From the NCBI GenBank assembly GCA_943846615.1, contig OX044354.1, forward strand, positions 2,063,001-2,127,000: a stretch of DNA of 64,000 nt, written 5' to 3'. The notes under the pieces are model-generated. The model searched no databases. It was not told the origin of the DNA and saw nothing but the letters and a program-made list of their open reading frames with translations. The stretch comes from an uncultured Amylibacter sp. Lineage in GTDB: Bacteria > Pseudomonadota > Alphaproteobacteria > Rhodobacterales > Rhodobacteraceae. A program made the position numbers and the translations under genes. Shown here in pieces: positions 18,281 to 27,279 of this stretch; the stretch's first letter is position 1; the number at the start of each line of letters is the position of its first letter.

Positions 18281-18292
18281 GTTAGCGCTAAC
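18281..18292. promoter_or_regulatory. LacI-type palindromic operator at the pgi ribosome binding site
   Basis: GTTAGCGCTAAC is a perfect 12-bp palindrome with the central CG typical of LacI-family operators. It ends one base before the AGGAG ribosome binding site of pgi (18294-18298). A repressor bound here would block transcription through the leader. No LacI-family gene is in the window, so this is probably a site of a sugar regulon encoded elsewhere. Confidence 0.55.
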
Positions 18293-18304
18293 AGGAGTTT
18301 AAAC

Positions 18305-19945
18305 ATGACCAAATCGACAGAGTCACATTGGGATGCATTACAAGGCGATTGGAATCGACTAAGCAATGTTCATTTGCGTGATCTGTTTGATAAATCATCG
18401 GATGATCGTTTCACACAGTTCAGCCAATCCATGGATGACATGACGATCGATTTTTCCTGTGAACGGATCGATCGAGGCGCGATGGAGAACCTTTTGGCGC
18501 TGGCATCCGCCAGCGGGGTCGAAACAGCGCGCAACGCGATGTACAATGGCGACGCAATCAACAACACCGAAGATCGCGAAGTTTTGCACGTGGCCCTACG
18601 CGGTGAACGCGGCGATGGCTATGTTGTGGATGGTGCACCTGCCGCCGATCTAGTGGAACCCGAACGTGATCGTTTCCTAAAATTTGCCGATGATGTTCGC
18701 GATGGCACATATACGAACGCCGCAGGCGCACGTTTCACGGATGTCATCAATATCGGCATCGGTGGCTCCGATTTGGGCCCCGTTATGGCCGTACGTGCCT
18801 TGTCTGATTTTAAGGGTGATGGCCCAAACGTGCATTTCGTATCTAACATTGATGGCGCACATCTGACCGATGTATCGCGAGACCTAAACCCCGCAACCAC
18901 ACTTATCTTGGTGGCATCAAAAACATTCACAACCATTGAAACCATCACGAACGCGCAGGCTGCGAAGGCATGGTTGAAAACCGAACTTTCTGGTGCGGAC
19001 GCAGACGCCAACTTGGCCGCATTGTCCACGAACCTAGACGCCACCGCTGACTTTGGCATTGATGCCTCACGCGTGTTTGGCTTCTGGGATTGGGTTGGCG
19101 GGCGCTATTCCGTTTGTTCATCAATCGGCCTATCTGTGGCGTTATCGATTGGCGGCGAAAACTTCCGTGCATTTCTATCTGGCTTTCGCGCAATGGATCA
19201 GCATTTCAAAACCGCACCTCTGGACGAAAACCTGCCCGTGTTGTTAGCGCTGATTGGCATTTGGCGCCGCAATGTCATGGACTGCCCAACAGTTGCTTTA
19301 TTACCCTACAACCAACGCCTCGAATTTTTCTCGGCCTATGTGCAACAGATGGACATGGAGAGTAACGGCAAAAGCGTGACCAACGCTGGCGATCTAGTAA
19401 AGCACGCAACAGCGCCAACGATTTGGGGAACACCGGGAACGAATTCACAACATTCCTATTTCCAGATGATCCACCAAGGCACGGATATCATCCCCGTTGA
19501 CTTCATTCTTTGCGCTAATCCATCATCACCGCTGGACTATCAACATAAATTGCTGACCGCGAATTTCTTGGCGCAATCACAGGCCTTGGCCTTCGGTAAA
19601 ACGGGCGATGAAGTCCGCGCTGAAATGACAGACAAGGGCATTCCCGCAGACGAAGTCGAAGCATTGGTGCCACACCGTACCTTCGCAGGAAACCGCCCCA
19701 GCACCTCCATCGTTTATGCCGATCACACGCCATATTCATTGGGCCGTCTGATCGCGCTGTACGAACATAAGGTTTTCGTCCAAGGCGTAATCTGGGGCGT
19801 AAATTCGTTCGATCAATGGGGCGTGGAGCTGGGTAAAGTTCTGGCCCGTGACATCGAACCAATGTTGGACGAGGGTGCGGATTTATCCACGCTTCGCGCC
19901 AGTTCGCGCGGGTTAATCAATTGTATAAATGCGTTGAAATCTTAG
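18305..19945 (+). CDS. pgi: Glucose-6-phosphate isomerase
   Basis: This cytosolic enzyme of 546 residues interconverts glucose 6-phosphate and fructose 6-phosphate. It has the expected length and the family signatures GIGGSDLGP near 155, the DWVGGRYSVCSSIG segment near 265, and a C-terminal VFVQGVIWGVNSFDQWGVELGK. The start is placed at ATG 18305, behind AGGAG; an upstream in-frame start would run into the regulator gene. Its stop codon abuts the stop of the convergent dctD-like gene with no gap, so the two transcripts must overlap. Confidence 0.95.
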   Translation: MTKSTESHWDALQGDWNRLSNVHLRDLFDKSSDDRFTQFSQSMDDMTIDFSCERIDRGAMENLLALASASGVETARNAMYNGDAINNTEDREVLHVALRGERGDGYVVDGAPAADLVEPERDRFLKFADDVRDGTYTNAAGARFTDVINIGIGGSDLGPVMAVRALSDFKGDGPNVHFVSNIDGAHLTDVSRDLNPATTLILVASKTFTTIETITNAQAAKAWLKTELSGADADANLAALSTNLDATADFGIDASRVFGFWDWVGGRYSVCSSIGLSVALSIGGENFRAFLSGFRAMDQHFKTAPLDENLPVLLALIGIWRRNVMDCPTVALLPYNQRLEFFSAYVQQMDMESNGKSVTNAGDLVKHATAPTIWGTPGTNSQHSYFQMIHQGTDIIPVDFILCANPSSPLDYQHKLLTANFLAQSQALAFGKTGDEVRAEMTDKGIPADEVEALVPHRTFAGNRPSTSIVYADHTPYSLGRLIALYEHKVFVQGVIWGVNSFDQWGVELGKVLARDIEPMLDEGADLSTLRASSRGLINCINALKS

Positions 19946-21151
19946 TTACTTGAAATCCTTGGGGCGGATATCATACCGCGCTAAGCGATCATAAAGTGTT
20001 TTGCGCGGCAACCCCAATTGGGCCGCCGCTTGGGTTGCCTTACCTGATGTTTGACGCAGGGTCTGGGTTAGAACCAATGCCTCGAAATTGTCCAACTGCT
20101 TGGCCAGGCTTTGCGGTTCAATATCTGAATTATTTAGCTGAGAGTTGTTCAAATACTCACGGGCGAAATTGCGCATTTCAATCAGGTTCTCGGGCCAATC
20201 TCGGGCCATAATTTCGCCTAATATATGCGTCGATACTGTTGGCATATCCAAATCCAAACTACGTACCAATTGGCGTAAAACCTGTTCAAAAATCAGGGCC
20301 AGGTCGGCGCGTCGCGCCCGCAATGTGGGCATATGCATGTTTGCGAAGTGATGCGTTTCTAGAAATGATTGTAGTTCAACATTATCCCCCAAATCACCAA
20401 GCCCAGAAATCAACAAACGTACATCGTCCCGTTCTGCCAAAATTTGTGATAACCATTTCACATCTTCACGTTTCGCCATTTGTGCCGACTTGATCGAAAA
20501 ACTTACACGACCTTGGGGGATGTCGGTACTGGCCAACGCGCTTTGTGCACCACTGAAATTATAGCCCAAAAATACAGCATCCTCGCCCATGGCATGCAAC
20601 GTATGCGCCGCCAGCTTCTTACCTGTCCCGTTGTCGCCGGTAATGCAAATATGTGCGCCCGATTGCGCAAATCGACGTAAATCGGAACGGATTAATTTGC
20701 TAGCGTCACTGGATCCTGGAAAAAACATTGCCGGCGGGTCATTGCGCAGTAAGTCCCGTTCCAATTGGCGTTGTTTTAAAATCACATCCCGAAAATTCAA
20801 TGCGCGTTCCAAGGATTCCAATAACGTATCGCTGGGACAGGGCTTTTCCAGAAAATCATAGGCCCCTTCTTTCATCCCACGCAGCGCCATTGGAACATCC
20901 GCTTCGCCGGTCAACATAATCACAGGCAGGTCTGCGTCCACGGATTTCACATAATTCAGCACCGAGAACCCGTCATCTTGGGGCATGCGAATATCGGATA
21001 ATACGATCCCTGCGAAATTCGCTCGGATGCTGCGACGGGCCTGTCCCAAGCCATTGGCGACGATCACAACGATCCCTTCTAATTCCATGGTTTGCGCCAA
21101 GGATGCCCGCATCGCATCATCGTCTTCAATCAATAAGACCTGTTTCTTCAT
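19946..21151 (-). CDS. dctD: DctD-like response regulator with degenerate AAA+ domain
   Basis: This 401-residue protein is a DctD/NtrC-type regulator. The receiver domain (1-120) keeps the acidic pocket EDDDAM, the phospho-acceptor in LSDIRMP and the Lys in LEKPCP. The central domain retains a P-loop-like GDNGTGKK near 175. It lacks the GAFTGA loop and has no recognisable Walker B (GRVSFSIKSA lies where GTLFLDEI is expected), although RARRADLALIF and WPENLIEMRNF survive. A Fis-type helix-turn-helix closes the protein (ATQAAAQLGLPRKTLYDRLARY). By known biology it should not activate sigma-54 polymerase. Its ATG overlaps the dctB stop by 4 bp. Confidence 0.85.
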   Translation of the reverse strand: MKKQVLLIEDDDAMRASLAQTMELEGIVVIVANGLGQARRSIRANFAGIVLSDIRMPQDDGFSVLNYVKSVDADLPVIMLTGEADVPMALRGMKEGAYDFLEKPCPSDTLLESLERALNFRDVILKQRQLERDLLRNDPPAMFFPGSSDASKLIRSDLRRFAQSGAHICITGDNGTGKKLAAHTLHAMGEDAVFLGYNFSGAQSALASTDIPQGRVSFSIKSAQMAKREDVKWLSQILAERDDVRLLISGLGDLGDNVELQSFLETHHFANMHMPTLRARRADLALIFEQVLRQLVRSLDLDMPTVSTHILGEIMARDWPENLIEMRNFAREYLNNSQLNNSDIEPQSLAKQLDNFEALVLTQTLRQTSGKATQAAAQLGLPRKTLYDRLARYDIRPKDFK

Positions 21152-22800
21152 GACGCTGCTTTCTGCAAAATAACGCTGAATTCCGCACCGCCCATGGGAT
21201 GATTTCGACAGGACATCTCACCGCCAAAGCTGCCTATAATGCCATACGAAATCGACAGGCCTAGCCCCATCCCTTTACTGGACCCAATATCCTTGGTTGA
21301 ATAAAACGGCTCGAAAACCCGTTCGGGGTTTTCTAAACCTTCGCCGGTATCACGTATAATCAATGTAACGGTTTGCGTGGCTTGCGACAGCGATATTAAA
21401 ATATCCTTCTCGTCACTTTGATCCAACGCATCCAACGCGTTGGTCAACAGATTGATCACAACCTGTTGCAACCGCACATGCCCGCCCATCACCATAACCG
21501 ATTTGGTATCAACGAAACGTTGTACTTTGACGCCGGCATCAACGATCCGCGTTTCCGCAAGGCGCAGTGAATCGTCGATTATTTCGGTTAAATTTACGGG
21601 TTCGATGGTTTCCTTTTCCTTACGTGCAAATGCCCGTAGGGAACTGATAATGCGCGTGGCGCGGTGGATTTGTTCTTTGATTAATCCGAAATTTTCCTTG
21701 GCATCTTGAACCCTGTCACGATCTAACATTTTCGCGCCATTTTCCGCGTAATTCTGCATCGCTGCCAATGGTTGATTTAGTTCATGACTGATTCCCGCCG
21801 ACATTTCCCCCAGTGCGGTTAGCTTGCCCGCTTGCACCAATTGATATTGCGCCAATTTTAATTGTACGGTGCGCTTTTCTACCCGCGCTTCTAAGGTAAA
21901 ATTCGCGGCCTCTTCGATGGCCAGTTGCTCCGACAGGTTTTTACGTCGTAACCACAACGCCCATAAAACCACACCCAGACCAAACAGGATCGCCAAGACC
22001 AATGCCGCTTGTAATCGGGCCGCTGAACGTGCGGTCTGTGTTGGTAAAAATACACGCGCCGTCATTTCCAAACGCGGCAAATACTTTGACTGAATCATGG
22101 CTTCATCAGGCAGTTCGCCAATATCGCCCAATGTCCACAATGGATGTCCAAACAGATGGGTCTGATTAGCCTCTAATGTGGAAATATTTCGCATCGCGAG
22201 ACTGGAGCGGTTGGAAATAAATGCGGTCTGCGTGTCGTCAAAAAATGCCAATGCCTCTTCGTCGACATGCCATTCAAATTCCAACGCCGCAACGTCTACG
22301 GCAACCACCACAACGCCGCGCGTGGGGTGGGGTGTGATTGCGCGCGAAATGAATATCGTGCGTGCATCGTCATCGGGGTTCAACGCTGTAAAAAATCCCA
22401 ACCGCCCATTTAATGCCGCTCGCATATAGGGTTGATCGCTGATATTTGCGCCCAACGTCGCCTGTGTATTTGAACTGCTGACAATTTCGCCGTTCGCATT
22501 CACGACAAAAATTGTACGCGCACCAGACAAGAGGGCGGTGTTGGACAGAAACCCATTCAACCCATCCAAGTCGGTTTTAGGATCAAACGCACGCATCACT
22601 GTGGGGTGTCGCGCCAATATATTGGGCAGCTGTTTAAAACTGGATAATTGCCCCAATAAACGATCGCTGGTCTGATCAATCCGCACCCGACCTGTCTGTG
22701 CCAACCGATCAAATCCAGCCTGCAAGGAAACCACATACGCTGCGAATGTCACGGTCATGCTTAGCAAAATATAAGACAGAATATAAACGGGGCGGGGCAT
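21148..22800 (-). CDS. dctB: C4-dicarboxylate sensor histidine kinase, DctB-like
   Basis: This membrane sensor kinase has 550 residues. A transmembrane helix near 5-25 is followed by a periplasmic double-PAS/Cache-type region to about 255. A second membrane helix lies at about 262-282, then a coiled coil. The HisKA domain has GEMSAGISHELNQPLAAMQN, with the phospho-His near 340. The ATPase domain has DTGEGL and SSKGMGLGLSISYGI. It pairs with the overlapping dctD-like gene downstream and is divergent from the dctPQM transporter. It therefore probably senses dicarboxylates in the periplasm. Confidence 0.9.
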   Translation of the reverse strand: MPRPVYILSYILLSMTVTFAAYVVSLQAGFDRLAQTGRVRIDQTSDRLLGQLSSFKQLPNILARHPTVMRAFDPKTDLDGLNGFLSNTALLSGARTIFVVNANGEIVSSSNTQATLGANISDQPYMRAALNGRLGFFTALNPDDDARTIFISRAITPHPTRGVVVVAVDVAALEFEWHVDEEALAFFDDTQTAFISNRSSLAMRNISTLEANQTHLFGHPLWTLGDIGELPDEAMIQSKYLPRLEMTARVFLPTQTARSAARLQAALVLAILFGLGVVLWALWLRRKNLSEQLAIEEAANFTLEARVEKRTVQLKLAQYQLVQAGKLTALGEMSAGISHELNQPLAAMQNYAENGAKMLDRDRVQDAKENFGLIKEQIHRATRIISSLRAFARKEKETIEPVNLTEIIDDSLRLAETRIVDAGVKVQRFVDTKSVMVMGGHVRLQQVVINLLTNALDALDQSDEKDILISLSQATQTVTLIIRDTGEGLENPERVFEPFYSTKDIGSSKGMGLGLSISYGIIGSFGGEMSCRNHPMGGAEFSVILQKAAS

Positions 22801-22861
22801 AACGAATCAACACATTTGGGTCATCAGACCCTATTCTGAAGGAAAGATTTGGATCAATATA

Positions 22862-22883
22862 TTTGTGCGATTTCCCGCACAAA
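22862..22883. promoter_or_regulatory. DctD-type upstream activating sequence
   Basis: TTTGTGCG-N6-CGCACAAA is a perfect inverted repeat with 8-bp arms. Its core TGTGCG...CGCACA matches what I recall of rhizobial DctD binding sites. It lies 62 bp from the dctB start and 145 bp from the dctP start, so it could serve both. I found no GG-N10-GC sigma-54 promoter between it and dctP. Confidence 0.6.
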
Positions 22884-23027
22884 GCGAAAAATAAACCTGA
22901 TCTAAAAACTTAACATATTGAAAAATCAATGAAAAAATTACCAAGCTAAAAGTATTTGCAAAAAGAATGCGCATAACCATCACTGTTGCCCATGGGGAGA
23001 CCCGCAAAATTCTTAAGGGAGAAAATT

Positions 23028-24029
23028 ATGAAAACGATTTTGAAAGCTGCCTGCGTTGCAGCGGTTGCATTCGTGCCATCAGTGGCCGCAGCAGCATGTG
23101 ACGACGGCGAAGTGGTTATCAAATTCAGCCACGTAACAAACACAGACAAGCATCCAAAAGGCATCGCTGCCAGCTTGCTGGAGCAACGTATAAATGACGA
23201 AATGAATGGCAAAGCCTGTATGGAGGTTTTCCCGAACTCAACGTTGTACAACGACAACAAAGTGTTGGAAGCAATGTTGCAAGGTGACGTTCAATTGGCA
23301 GCACCGTCATTGTCAAAGTTCGAAAAATTCACAAAACAATTCCGCATCTTCGATTTGCCGTTCATGTTCAAAGACATCAACGCAGTAGAAGCATTCCAAG
23401 CATCTGATGCTGGCCAAGCAATGCTGGACAGCATGCAAAAACGCGGCCTTCAGGGCTTGGGTTACTGGCACAATGGCATGAAACAAATGTCTGCAAACGT
23501 GCCATTGATCGCACCAACAGACGCAAACGGTTTGAAATTCCGCGTGCAATCATCTGACGTCTTGGTTGCCCAAATGGAAGCAATCGGTGGTTCACCACAA
23601 AAAATGGCCTTCTCCGAAGTATACGGTGGCTTGCAGCAAAAAGTTGTCGACGGCCAAGAGAACACATGGTCAAACATCTTCGGCAAGAAGTTCTTCGAAG
23701 TGCAAGATGGTACAACACAAACTGACCACGGTATCATTGATTACCTATTGGTAACAAACGTTGACTGGTTGGATGGCTTGGACGCGGACGTACGTGATCA
23801 ATTCCTGAAAATCGTTGCTGAAGTGACTGAAACACGCAACAAAGAGTCCACAGCAGTGAACGAAGCCGCCAAACAAGCGATCATCGCTGCGGGCGGTGTT
23901 GTGCGTGAATTGACTGCTGAACAGCGTCAAGTTTGGGTCGACACAATGAAGCCAGTTTGGACCAAGTTCGAAGGCGACGTAGGCGCGGAAAACATCGCAG
24001 CTGCACAAAAAATTAATATGATGAACTAA
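23028..24029 (+). CDS. dctP: TRAP transporter periplasmic C4-dicarboxylate-binding protein
   Basis: This solute-binding protein has 333 residues and a Sec signal peptide (MKTILKAACVAAVAFVPSVAAAA). Mature features include IKFSHVTNTDKHPKGIA, the conserved binding Arg in LKFRVQSSDVLVAQMEAIGG, and GGLQQKVVDGQENTWSNI. All are typical of DctP. It binds succinate, malate or fumarate in the periplasm and delivers them to DctQM. The start at 23028 has AGGGAG; the upstream in-frame start is less likely because it precedes the signal peptide. Codon use is that of a highly expressed gene. It is controlled with dctBD across the intergenic region. Confidence 0.93.
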   Translation: MKTILKAACVAAVAFVPSVAAAACDDGEVVIKFSHVTNTDKHPKGIAASLLEQRINDEMNGKACMEVFPNSTLYNDNKVLEAMLQGDVQLAAPSLSKFEKFTKQFRIFDLPFMFKDINAVEAFQASDAGQAMLDSMQKRGLQGLGYWHNGMKQMSANVPLIAPTDANGLKFRVQSSDVLVAQMEAIGGSPQKMAFSEVYGGLQQKVVDGQENTWSNIFGKKFFEVQDGTTQTDHGIIDYLLVTNVDWLDGLDADVRDQFLKIVAEVTETRNKESTAVNEAAKQAIIAAGGVVRELTAEQRQVWVDTMKPVWTKFEGDVGAENIAAAQKINMMN

Positions 24030-24036
24030 TCATATC

Positions 24037-24061
24037 TGGCGCGCCCATTTCGGGCGCGCCA
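24037..24061 (+). other. Intercistronic stem-loop between dctP and dctQ
   Basis: TGGCGCGCCC and GGGCGCGCCA form a perfect 10-bp stem with a 5-base loop directly after the dctP stop. There is no following T tract, so it is more likely an mRNA-stabilising or partial-termination hairpin. That would keep the binding protein more abundant than the membrane subunits. Confidence 0.6.
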
Positions 24062-24087
24062 ACCACTCGAAATTCTAAGGGGACGTC

Positions 24088-24759
24088 ATGGGACAGGACA
24101 GCTCACGACTTGACCGGATCGAGGAAAATCTAATCGCAATTCTATTGGGCATCATGACCCTTTTGACCTTCGCGAATGTGATTGCTCGGTACGTTTTTAA
24201 TTCTAATATTTTCTGGGCGCTGGAACTGACCGTGTTCATGTTTGCTTGGCTGGTTTTGCTGGGCGCTTCTTACGCGGTGAAAAAAACCGCTCACCTTGGT
24301 GTGGATGCATTGGTCAACACAATGGGCCCCGCGAAACGCCGTGTCGCGGCATTGGTCGTGGCGGCTGCCTGCATCCTGTATGCCTTTCTTTTACTAAAAG
24401 GATCATGGGATTACTGGGCACCATATGCCAATCTGCCACCAACCGAGGGACGCTGGTTCCCCATGGGTTTTGTAGAGAAATTCCGCGGTAACGGTTGGTA
24501 CGAAACTCAGGACATTCCCGTTCCATTCTTTATGCGCTGGTTAGAGGTCGTTTTCAACGAAGGCGACGCATATGAAAAAATGCCCAAGGTTGTCCCATAT
24601 CTGGTGATGCCGCTTTCTATGGCACTTTTACTCTACCGCTTCATTCAGGCATTCATTGCCGTCTGGAAAGGTAAAATCGATATGCTAATCGTCAGCCACG
24701 AGGCAGAAGACGACGTCGAAGCAGCAGGCGCCGCAATGGCCGCATCGGAGGAAAAATAA
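24088..24759 (+). CDS. dctQ: TRAP transporter small membrane subunit
   Basis: This membrane protein has 223 residues and four predicted helices: around 12-32 (LLGIMTLLTFANVIARYVF), 45-65 (WALELTVFMFAWLVLLGASY), 90-112 and 165-185. A long loop (about 112-160) separates helices three and four. It is the small subunit that partners DctM and links it to DctP. RBS AAGGGGA precedes ATG 24088. The stop overlaps the dctM start (the last A of TAA is the A of ATG at 24759). Confidence 0.9.
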   Translation: MGQDSSRLDRIEENLIAILLGIMTLLTFANVIARYVFNSNIFWALELTVFMFAWLVLLGASYAVKKTAHLGVDALVNTMGPAKRRVAALVVAAACILYAFLLLKGSWDYWAPYANLPPTEGRWFPMGFVEKFRGNGWYETQDIPVPFFMRWLEVVFNEGDAYEKMPKVVPYLVMPLSMALLLYRFIQAFIAVWKGKIDMLIVSHEAEDDVEAAGAAMAASEEK

Positions 24760-26150
24760 TGGAACTCTTACTCCTCTTCACGATGGTCATCGGCCTAATG
24801 CTAATCGGTGTACCGATCGCCGTATCCCTTGGCCTGTCATCCATTCTGTTCTTGTTGATCTTCTCTGACAGCTCACTCGCCTCCGTCGCGCAAACGTTGT
24901 TCGAAGCATTTGAAGGCCACTCAACATTACTGGCCATCCCATTCTTCATCCTTGCGTCGTCATTCATGTCGACGGGTGGTGTGGCGAAACGGATCATCCG
25001 TTTCTCAATCGCGCTTGTGGGTCACTTTCGTGGTGGTTTGGCGATTGCGGGTGTTTTGGCCTGTATGATCTTCGCGGCCTTGTCGGGTTCATCCCCGGCA
25101 ACCGTGGTGGCCATCGGTTCCATCGTGATCGCTGCGATGCGTCAGGTCGGCTACACCAAGGAATTCGCCGCAGGCGTCATCTGTAACGCAGGTACATTGG
25201 GCATCTTAATCCCACCATCCATCGTGATGGTTGTATACGCGGCAGCGGTCGAGGTTTCAGTTGGTCGTATGTTCTTGGCTGGTGTTATCCCGGGCCTATT
25301 GGCGGGTACAATGCTGATGATCGGTATCTATGTCATGGCACGTGTGAAAAACATGCCCAAGGGGGATTGGAAAGGTTGGACAGAAGTTTTCGCCAGCTTC
25401 CGTGACGCCGCATGGGGTTTAATGTTGATCGCAATCATCATGATCGGCATCTACGGTATCCCAGGTGTAACGGGTGCAATATTCACCCCAACAGAGGCGG
25501 CGGCGGTGGCATCCATCTACGCCTTCTTGGTGGCATCGTTTATCTATCGCGATATGGGGCCATTGGCGAATGCCGACGGTACGCGTGTATCCCTGATGAA
25601 ACGCCCCCACGCCTTGATCACCGCATTCTGGCACGAAGACACGCGTCGTACGCTGTTTGATGCGGGTAAATTGGTGGTTACATTGATGTTTGTGATCGCC
25701 AATGCCTTGATCCTGAAACACGTGATCACTGACGAGCAATTACCCCAGAAGATTACAGAAGTAATGATTTCATACGGCTTTGGCCCCGTGATGTTCCTGA
25801 TCATCGTCAACATCATCCTGTTGATCGGCGGTCAATTCATGGAACCATCTGGTCTGTTGGTTATCGTGGCGCCACTGGTTTTCCCAATCGCAATGGAACT
25901 GGGCATCGACCCGATCCATTTGGGTATCATCATGGTGGTAAACATGGAAATCGGTATGATTACACCGCCCGTTGGTTTGAACCTGTTCGTGACCGCAGGG
26001 GTGGCAAATATGTCCATGATGGGCGTTGTCCGTGCGGCACTACCATTCCTCGCGATTATGTTCGTGTTCCTAATCATGATCACTTATATCCCATGGATTT
26101 CCACCGTGTTGCCAAACGCGGTCATGGGCCCCGAAGTGATTACAAACTAA
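24759..26150 (+). CDS. dctM: TRAP transporter large permease subunit
   Basis: This polytopic membrane protein has 463 residues. Typical DctM segments are GVPIAVSLGLSSILFLL, AIPFFILASSFMSTGGVA, GSSPATVVAIGSIVIAAM, GTLGILIPPSIVMVVYAAA and EIGMITPPVGLNLFV. It forms the Na+-coupled translocation channel for C4-dicarboxylates. A hydrophilic insert at about 260-300 fits DctM proteins of this class. It is the last gene of dctPQM and is followed by a strong hairpin. Confidence 0.93.
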   Translation: MELLLLFTMVIGLMLIGVPIAVSLGLSSILFLLIFSDSSLASVAQTLFEAFEGHSTLLAIPFFILASSFMSTGGVAKRIIRFSIALVGHFRGGLAIAGVLACMIFAALSGSSPATVVAIGSIVIAAMRQVGYTKEFAAGVICNAGTLGILIPPSIVMVVYAAAVEVSVGRMFLAGVIPGLLAGTMLMIGIYVMARVKNMPKGDWKGWTEVFASFRDAAWGLMLIAIIMIGIYGIPGVTGAIFTPTEAAAVASIYAFLVASFIYRDMGPLANADGTRVSLMKRPHALITAFWHEDTRRTLFDAGKLVVTLMFVIANALILKHVITDEQLPQKITEVMISYGFGPVMFLIIVNIILLIGGQFMEPSGLLVIVAPLVFPIAMELGIDPIHLGIIMVVNMEIGMITPPVGLNLFVTAGVANMSMMGVVRAALPFLAIMFVFLIMITYIPWISTVLPNAVMGPEVITN

Positions 26151-26154
26151 AACA

Positions 26155-26185
26155 AAACGCCGCCCTATATATTGGGCGGCGTTTA
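26155..26185 (+). terminator. Terminator after dctM
   Basis: AAACGCCGCCC and GGGCGGCGTTT form an 11-bp stem around an 8-base AT loop just after the dctM stop. The stem ends in a short T run, as in an intrinsic terminator. Confidence 0.8.
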
Positions 26186-26262
26186 CGACAAAAATGTCGA
26201 AAAAATGCTAGGTCATTTTTGAATACCGCCATAGTCTCTTTGAAAATACCAAAGGTGACTTA

Positions 26263-27279
26263 ATGGAACGCATCGAAAACCCAAACTTTATGACAGGTCT
26301 ACAACTGGCCGATATCCCCACACCCAGCACCGACAGCGGCCGCCCAACGCGTATGTTGAAAAACTGCCCTGCACACGGCGAAACACCATTGGTAAATGCC
26401 ACCGTATTGGCCCATGATCTCAACATCAGATCCCTGATGATCAAGGACGAGCGCAACCGCATGGGCCTTGGCAGTTTCAAGGCATTGGGCGCCGCATATG
26501 TCATCGCATCCGATGCGGCGATGGGTGATGTTTCACAAAACACCTATGTCTCCTCATCCGCTGGCAATCACGGCCTGTCCATCGCGGCGGGCGCCGCCGC
26601 TTTTGGCGCGAAATCCGTGATCTACCTTTCCGCCACAGTCCCCGAAGATTTCGCCAAACGCCTGCGCGATATCGGTGCCACGGTGGTGCGCCACGGTGAT
26701 AATTACGAGGCATCGATGACAGGTGCAATCAATGCCGCCGCTGACAATGGTTGGATATTATTATCCGACAGTTCATGGGACGGTTACACAGATATCCCAT
26801 GGCGCTTGATGGAAGGGTACGGCGCAATGGTCGCCGAAATCACCGCCGAAATCGATCACGTTCCAACCCATATTTTCCTACAGGCAGGCGTCGGGGGATT
26901 GGCGGGCGCAATGGCGGCATGTTTTCGCGCCGCATGGGGTGAAACCCCCGAAATTATCGTCGTCGAACCCGCATTCGCACCAGCATTGATCGAATGCATT
27001 CGCGCGGGCAAATTCGTCCCTACCAACGGCCCCGTATCCGACATGGGCCGCCTTGATTGCAAAGAGGCATCACTGATCGCGCTTAACGGCCTGTCACGCG
27101 ACGCCAATGCATTTGTGACATTGACCGAAGGCGAATGCCTGACCGCAATCGCGCAATTGCCCGCCCATGATCTGGCCACATCATCATCGGGTGGCGCGGG
27201 TATCGCGGTAGCGATGCTGTCCGATTTGCCATCAAACGCACGCGTGCTGTGCATCATGTCCGAAGGGCCGGACGCATAA
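26263..27279 (+). CDS. Diaminopropionate ammonia-lyase-like PLP enzyme
   Basis: This fold-type II PLP enzyme has 338 residues. The PLP Lys is at about 73 in KDERNRMGLGSFKALGAAY, and the phosphate-binding and active-site loops are SSSAGNHGLSIAAGAAAFGA, LQAGVGGLAGAMAACF and ATSSSGGAGIAV. WDGYTDIPWRLMEGYGAM is characteristic of the DpaL (diaminopropionate ammonia-lyase) group. It is shorter than E. coli DpaL (about 398). It starts a three-gene operon with overlapping stops and starts, after AGGTGA. The substrate may be a diamino acid or hydroxyamino acid, as with EutB in ectoine utilisation; this is undecided. Confidence 0.82.
   Translation: MERIENPNFMTGLQLADIPTPSTDSGRPTRMLKNCPAHGETPLVNATVLAHDLNIRSLMIKDERNRMGLGSFKALGAAYVIASDAAMGDVSQNTYVSSSAGNHGLSIAAGAAAFGAKSVIYLSATVPEDFAKRLRDIGATVVRHGDNYEASMTGAINAAADNGWILLSDSSWDGYTDIPWRLMEGYGAMVAEITAEIDHVPTHIFLQAGVGGLAGAMAACFRAAWGETPEIIVVEPAFAPALIECIRAGKFVPTNGPVSDMGRLDCKEASLIALNGLSRDANAFVTLTEGECLTAIAQLPAHDLATSSSGGAGIAVAMLSDLPSNARVLCIMSEGPDA

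Noticed and set aside
22884-23027. Sigma-54 promoter for dctP
   Set aside because: A TTTGCA occurs at about 22953, but no GG lies at the required distance upstream.
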